A stretch of 64,000 bases of DNA from Loxodes magnus. Taxonomy: Eukaryota > Ciliophora > Karyorelictea > Loxodida > Loxodidae. The notes under the pieces are model-generated. The model searched no databases. It had not been told where the DNA came from and saw only the letters and a program-made list of their open reading frames with translations. The translations under genes were made by a program, and so were the position numbers. The DNA lies in contig CAMPDV010000063.1 in NCBI GenBank assembly GCA_946699065.1, forward strand, positions 945,210-1,009,209, written 5' to 3'. Shown here in pieces: positions 60,434 through 64,000 of the stretch (within the stretch, counting starts at the first letter, position 1; each line of letters starts with the position of its first letter).

Positions 60434-60805
60434 ATGAAATCGACAGTAGTGCTTTTATTATTAGGTTGTTTAATAGCTGAAAGTACCTTTTTAAGAGAGA
60501 AGTTAAGATCGAGACAAGTGTAAGATTAAGGATAATATTATATTCCTTAAGAAATGGGAAATATTTCATAAAGTTTTCCTACGTTTGATATGTAAGCATT
60601 TATGCCGTAAGGATAAAACATGACATAATTATTAGAAGTAGGATAAGATTCTGACGAAGTGGATTCTGACGAAGTGGATTTTGACGAAGTGGATTTTGAT
60701 GGAAGAGGAGTAATGCCATTTTTGCCACCATAACAGTTCATGCCAGCATAGGAGTTTTAAATGCCACCATTTTTAGTATTTGGAGGATAGGGTCCAAGAA
60801 GATGA
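60434..60805 (+). CDS. Array gene 9 (one pentad fewer)
   Basis: 123 residues, pattern as gene 4. Confidence 0.9.
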
Positions 60806-60963
60806 GAAACTTTTAATTTTATATTTTATTTTGGAAAATTCTTTTTTTAACGTAAAAAAGTGTTATGAAATATAGTAAAGGTGGTTATAAAAGAAGTTTT
60901 ATGATAGGTTATATAAAAACGGGTGATTTGATATAAAAAGAAGGTAGTGAAGAGATAATAAAA

Positions 60964-61350
60964 ATGAAATCGACAGTAGTGCTTTTATTATTAGGTTGTT
61001 TAATAGCTGAAAGTACCTTTTTAAGAGAGAAGTTAAGATCGAGACAAGTGTAAGATTAAGGATAATATTATATTCCTTAAGAAATGGGAAATATTTCATA
61101 AAGTTTTCCTACGTTTGATATGTAAGCATTTATGCCGTAAGGATAAAACATGACATAATTATTAGAAGTAGGATAAGATTCTGACGAAGTGGATTCTGAC
61201 GAAGTGGATTTTGACGAAGTGGATTTTGACGAAGTGGATTTTGATGGAAGAGGAGTAATGCCATTTTTGCCACCATAACAGTTCATGCCAGCATAGGAGT
61301 TTTAAATGCCACCATTTTTAGTATTTGGAGGATAGGGTCCAAGAAGATGA
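60964..61350 (+). CDS. Array gene 10 (variant pentad order)
   Basis: 128 residues. The pentads are DSDEV, DSDEV, DFDEV, DFDEV, so the expansion occurred in the DFDEV rather than the DSDEV unit. Confidence 0.9.
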
Positions 61351-61508
61351 GAAACTTTTAATTTTATATTTTATTTTGGAAAATTCTTTTTTTAACGTAA
61401 AAAAGTGTTATGAAATATAGTAAAGGTGGTTATAAAAGAAGTTTTATGATAGGTTATATAAAAACGGGTGATTTGATATAAAAAGAAGGTAGTGAAGAGA
61501 TAATAAAA

Positions 61509-61880
61509 ATGAAATCGACAGTAGTGCTTTTATTATTAGGTTGTTTAATAGCTGAAAGTACCTTTTTAAGAGAGAAGTTAAGATCGAGACAAGTGTAAGA
61601 TTAAGGATAATATTATATTCCTTAAGAAATGGGAAATATTTCATAAAGTTTTCCTACGTTTGATATGTAAGCATTTATGCCGTAAGGATAAAACATGACA
61701 TAATTATTAGAAGTAGGATAAGATTCTGACGAAGTGGATTCTGACGAAGTGGATTTTGACGAAGTGGATTTTGATGGAAGAGGAGTAATGCCATTTTTGC
61801 CACCATAACAGTTCATGCCAGCATAGGAGTTTTAAATGCCACCATTTTTAGTATTTGGAGGATAGGGTCCAAGAAGATGA
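61509..61880 (+). CDS. Array gene 11 (one pentad fewer)
   Basis: 123 residues, pattern as gene 4. Confidence 0.9.
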
Positions 61881-62038
61881 GAAACTTTTAATTTTATATT
61901 TTATTTTGGAAAATTCTTTTTTTAACGTAAAAAAGTGTTATGAAATATAGTAAAGGTGGTTATAAAAGAAGTTTTATGATAGGTTATATAAAAACGGGTG
62001 ATTTGATATAAAAAGAAGGTAGTGAAGAGATAATAAAA

Positions 62039-62425
62039 ATGAAATCGACAGTAGTGCTTTTATTATTAGGTTGTTTAATAGCTGAAAGTACCTTTTTAAG
62101 AGAGAAGTTAAGATCGAGACAAGTGTAAGATTAAGGATAATATTATATTCCTTAAGAAATGGGAAATATTTCATAAAGTTTTCCTACGTTTGATATGTAA
62201 GCATTTATGCCGTAAGGATAAAACATGACATAATTATTAGAAGTAGGATAAGATTCTGACGAAGTGGATTCTGACGAAGTGGATTCTGACGAAGTGGATT
62301 TTGACGAAGTGGATTTTGATGGAAGAGGAGTAATGCCATTTTTGCCACCATAACAGTTCATGCCAGCATAGGAGTTTTAAATGCCACCATTTTTAGTATT
62401 TGGAGGATAGGGTCCAAGAAGATGA
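62039..62425 (+). CDS. Array gene 12
   Basis: 128 residues, same as gene 1. Confidence 0.9.
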
Positions 62426-62583
62426 GAAACTTTTAATTTTATATTTTATTTTGGAAAATTCTTTTTTTAACGTAAAAAAGTGTTATGAAATATAGTAAAG
62501 GTGGTTATAAAAGAAGTTTTATGATAGGTTATATAAAAACGGGTGATTTGATATAAAAAGAAGGTAGTGAAGAGATAATAAAA

Positions 62584-62975
62584 ATGAAATCGACAGTAGT
62601 GCTTTTATTATTAGGTTGTTTAATAGCTGAAAGTACCTTTTTAAGAGAGAAGTTAAGATCGAGACAAGTGTAAGATTAAGGATAATATTATATTCCTTAA
62701 GAAATGGGAAATATTTCATAAAGTTTTCCTACGTTTGATATGTAAGCATTTATGCCGTAAGGATAAAACATGACATAATTATTAGAAGTAGGATAAGATT
62801 CTGACGAAGTGGATTCTGACGAAGTGGAGTGGATTCTGACGAAGTGGATTTTGACGAAGTGGATTTTGATGGAAGAGGAGTAATGCCATTTTTGCCACCA
62901 TAACAGTTCATGCCAGCATAGGAGTTTTAAATGCCACCATTTTTAGTATTTGGAGGATAGGGTCCAAGAAGATGA
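62584..62975 (+). pseudogene. Array gene 13, frameshifted
   Basis: A 5-nt insertion (GAGTG at about 62827-62831) between pentads makes a 550-bp unit and breaks the frame. It looks like slippage on GAAGTG/GAGTG rather than a homopolymer error. Confidence 0.82.
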
Positions 62976-63133
62976 GAAACTTTTAATTTTATATTTTATT
63001 TTGGAAAATTCTTTTTTTAACGTAAAAAAGTGTTATGAAATATAGTAAAGGTGGTTATAAAAGAAGTTTTATGATAGGTTATATAAAAACGGGTGATTTG
63101 ATATAAAAAGAAGGTAGTGAAGAGATAATAAAA

Positions 63134-63505
63134 ATGAAATCGACAGTAGTGCTTTTATTATTAGGTTGTTTAATAGCTGAAAGTACCTTTTTAAGAGAGA
63201 AGTTAAGATCGAGACAAGTGTAAGATTAAGGATAATATTATATTCCTTAAGAAATGGGAAATATTTCATAAAGTTTTCCTACGTTTGATATGTAAGCATT
63301 TATGCCGTAAGGATAAAACATGACATAATTATTAGAAGTAGGATAAGATTCTGACGAAGTGGATTCTGACGAAGTGGATTTTGACGAAGTGGATTTTGAT
63401 GGAAGAGGAGTAATGCCATTTTTGCCACCATAACAGTTCATGCCAGCATAGGAGTTTTAAATGCCACCATTTTTAGTATTTGGAGGATAGGGTCCAAGAA
63501 GATGA
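63134..63505 (+). CDS. Array gene 14 (one pentad fewer)
   Basis: 123 residues, pattern as gene 4. Confidence 0.9.
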
Positions 63506-63663
63506 GAAACTTTTAATTTTATATTTTATTTTGGAAAATTCTTTTTTTAACGTAAAAAAGTGTTATGAAATATAGTAAAGGTGGTTATAAAAGAAGTTTT
63601 ATGATAGGTTATATAAAAACGGGTGATTTGATATAAAAAGAAGGTAGTGAAGAGATAATAAAA

Positions 63664-64000
63664 ATGAAATCGACAGTAGTGCTTTTATTATTAGGTTGTT
63701 TAATAGCTGAAAGTACCTTTTTAAGAGAGAAGTTAAGATCGAGACAAGTGTAAGATTAAGGATAATATTATATTCCTTAAGAAATGGGAAATATTTCATA
63801 AAGTTTTCCTACGTTTGATATGTAAGCATTTATGCCGTAAGGATAAAACATGACATAATTATTAGAAGTAGGATAAGATTCTGACGAAGTGGATTCTGAC
63901 GAAGTGGATTTTGACGAAGTGGATTTTGATGGAAGAGGAGTAATGCCATTTTTGCCACCATAACAGTTCATGCCAGCATAGGAGTTTTAAATGCCACCAT
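63664..64000 (+). CDS. Array gene 15, cut by window end
   Basis: The first 112 codons are intact with the short pentad pattern of gene 4; the last few codons lie beyond the window. Confidence 0.88.

Larger units (their letters stand above)
55906..64000 (+). repeat. Tandem gene array, 530-550 bp units
   Basis: After a partial unit from 55906, 15 units start (by their ATG) at 56103, 56648, 57193, 57738, 58268, 58813, 59359, 59889, 60434, 60964, 61509, 62039, 62584, 63134 and 63664. Spacings are 545, 545, 545, 530, 545, 546, 530, 545, 530, 545, 530, 545, 550 and 530. Outside the 15-bp repeat block the units look identical by eye. The array continues past the window end. Confidence 0.98.

Noticed and set aside
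56038-63971. Repeated 66- and 64-69-codon minus-strand ORFs in every array unit
   Set aside because: They are antisense shadows of the secreted-protein gene; their pentad-like repeats are the complement of the DSDEV codons and their frames cross spacer and gene arbitrarily.
55906-64000. CRISPR or satellite interpretation of the array
   Set aside because: Units are over 500 bp, contain an intact gene with signal peptide and stop, and vary by whole 15-bp codon blocks.

Overview
The window is nuclear DNA of a ciliate that reads almost every gene with a non-standard code. Conserved proteins stay in frame only if TAA and TAG mean glutamine and TGA means tryptophan internally and stop at the end. 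Examples are an E2 ubiquitin ligase, ARF GTPases, protein-isoaspartate methyltransferases, a radial spoke protein, an EML-type WD protein and a VPS10 receptor. This is the karyorelictean code (NCBI table 27; Loxodes and Parduczia use it), so a Loxodes-like karyorelict is the best guess. Standard six-frame ORFs are mostly shadows or short fragments. Composition is strongly AT-rich. Most recognised introns are 19-31 nt with GT..AG ends, and one gene has three related introns of 76-82 nt. Because TGA is the only clear stop, long TGA-free stretches also occur by chance, so several anonymous ORFs are given low confidence.

Layout. 0-7.3 kb: an RCC1-repeat protein, an NCLX-type cation/calcium exchanger, a large F-box protein and a tail-anchored coiled-coil protein (minus strand), with two uncertain plus-strand ORFs. 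7.4-10.4 kb: a VPS10/sortilin receptor. 11-17.7 kb: a duplicated ARF GTPase and PCMT cluster (ARF, PCMT, ARF, two ARF pseudogenes, an ARF without ATG, diverged PCMT). 18.3-19.4 kb: a minus-strand gene with three similar 76-82 nt introns. 20.6-25.7 kb: two conserved-looking soluble proteins of unknown role, a minus-strand basic/coiled-coil protein and a SEC14 lipid-transfer protein. 25.9-35.8 kb: a probable mitochondrial protein, a PH plus permuted-papain protein, an Alba protein, an OSBP-related protein and radial spoke protein 3. 36-45 kb: the E2, basic linker-like proteins, an EML-type WD protein and a coiled-coil protein. 45-55 kb: very AT-rich, with hypothetical genes and a histidine acid phosphatase.

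55.9-64 kb: a head-to-tail array of 530-550 bp units running off the window end. Each unit is a complete small gene: signal peptide, variable Asp/Glu pentapeptide repeat, TGA stop, about 158 bp spacer with a TATA-like box. Fifteen copies are visible (12 intact, 2 frameshifted, 1 cut by the window end). The units are nearly identical outside the pentad block, which points to recent amplification or ongoing homogenisation. This array is the most striking undescribed feature.

The rest looks like ordinary dispersed housekeeping and ciliary genes on both strands with short spacers. Several concern axonemes (RSP3, EML-type protein) or membrane traffic and lipid transfer (ARF, VPS10, SEC14, ORP). 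I saw no rRNA, tRNA, CRISPR or transposase gene that I could support.
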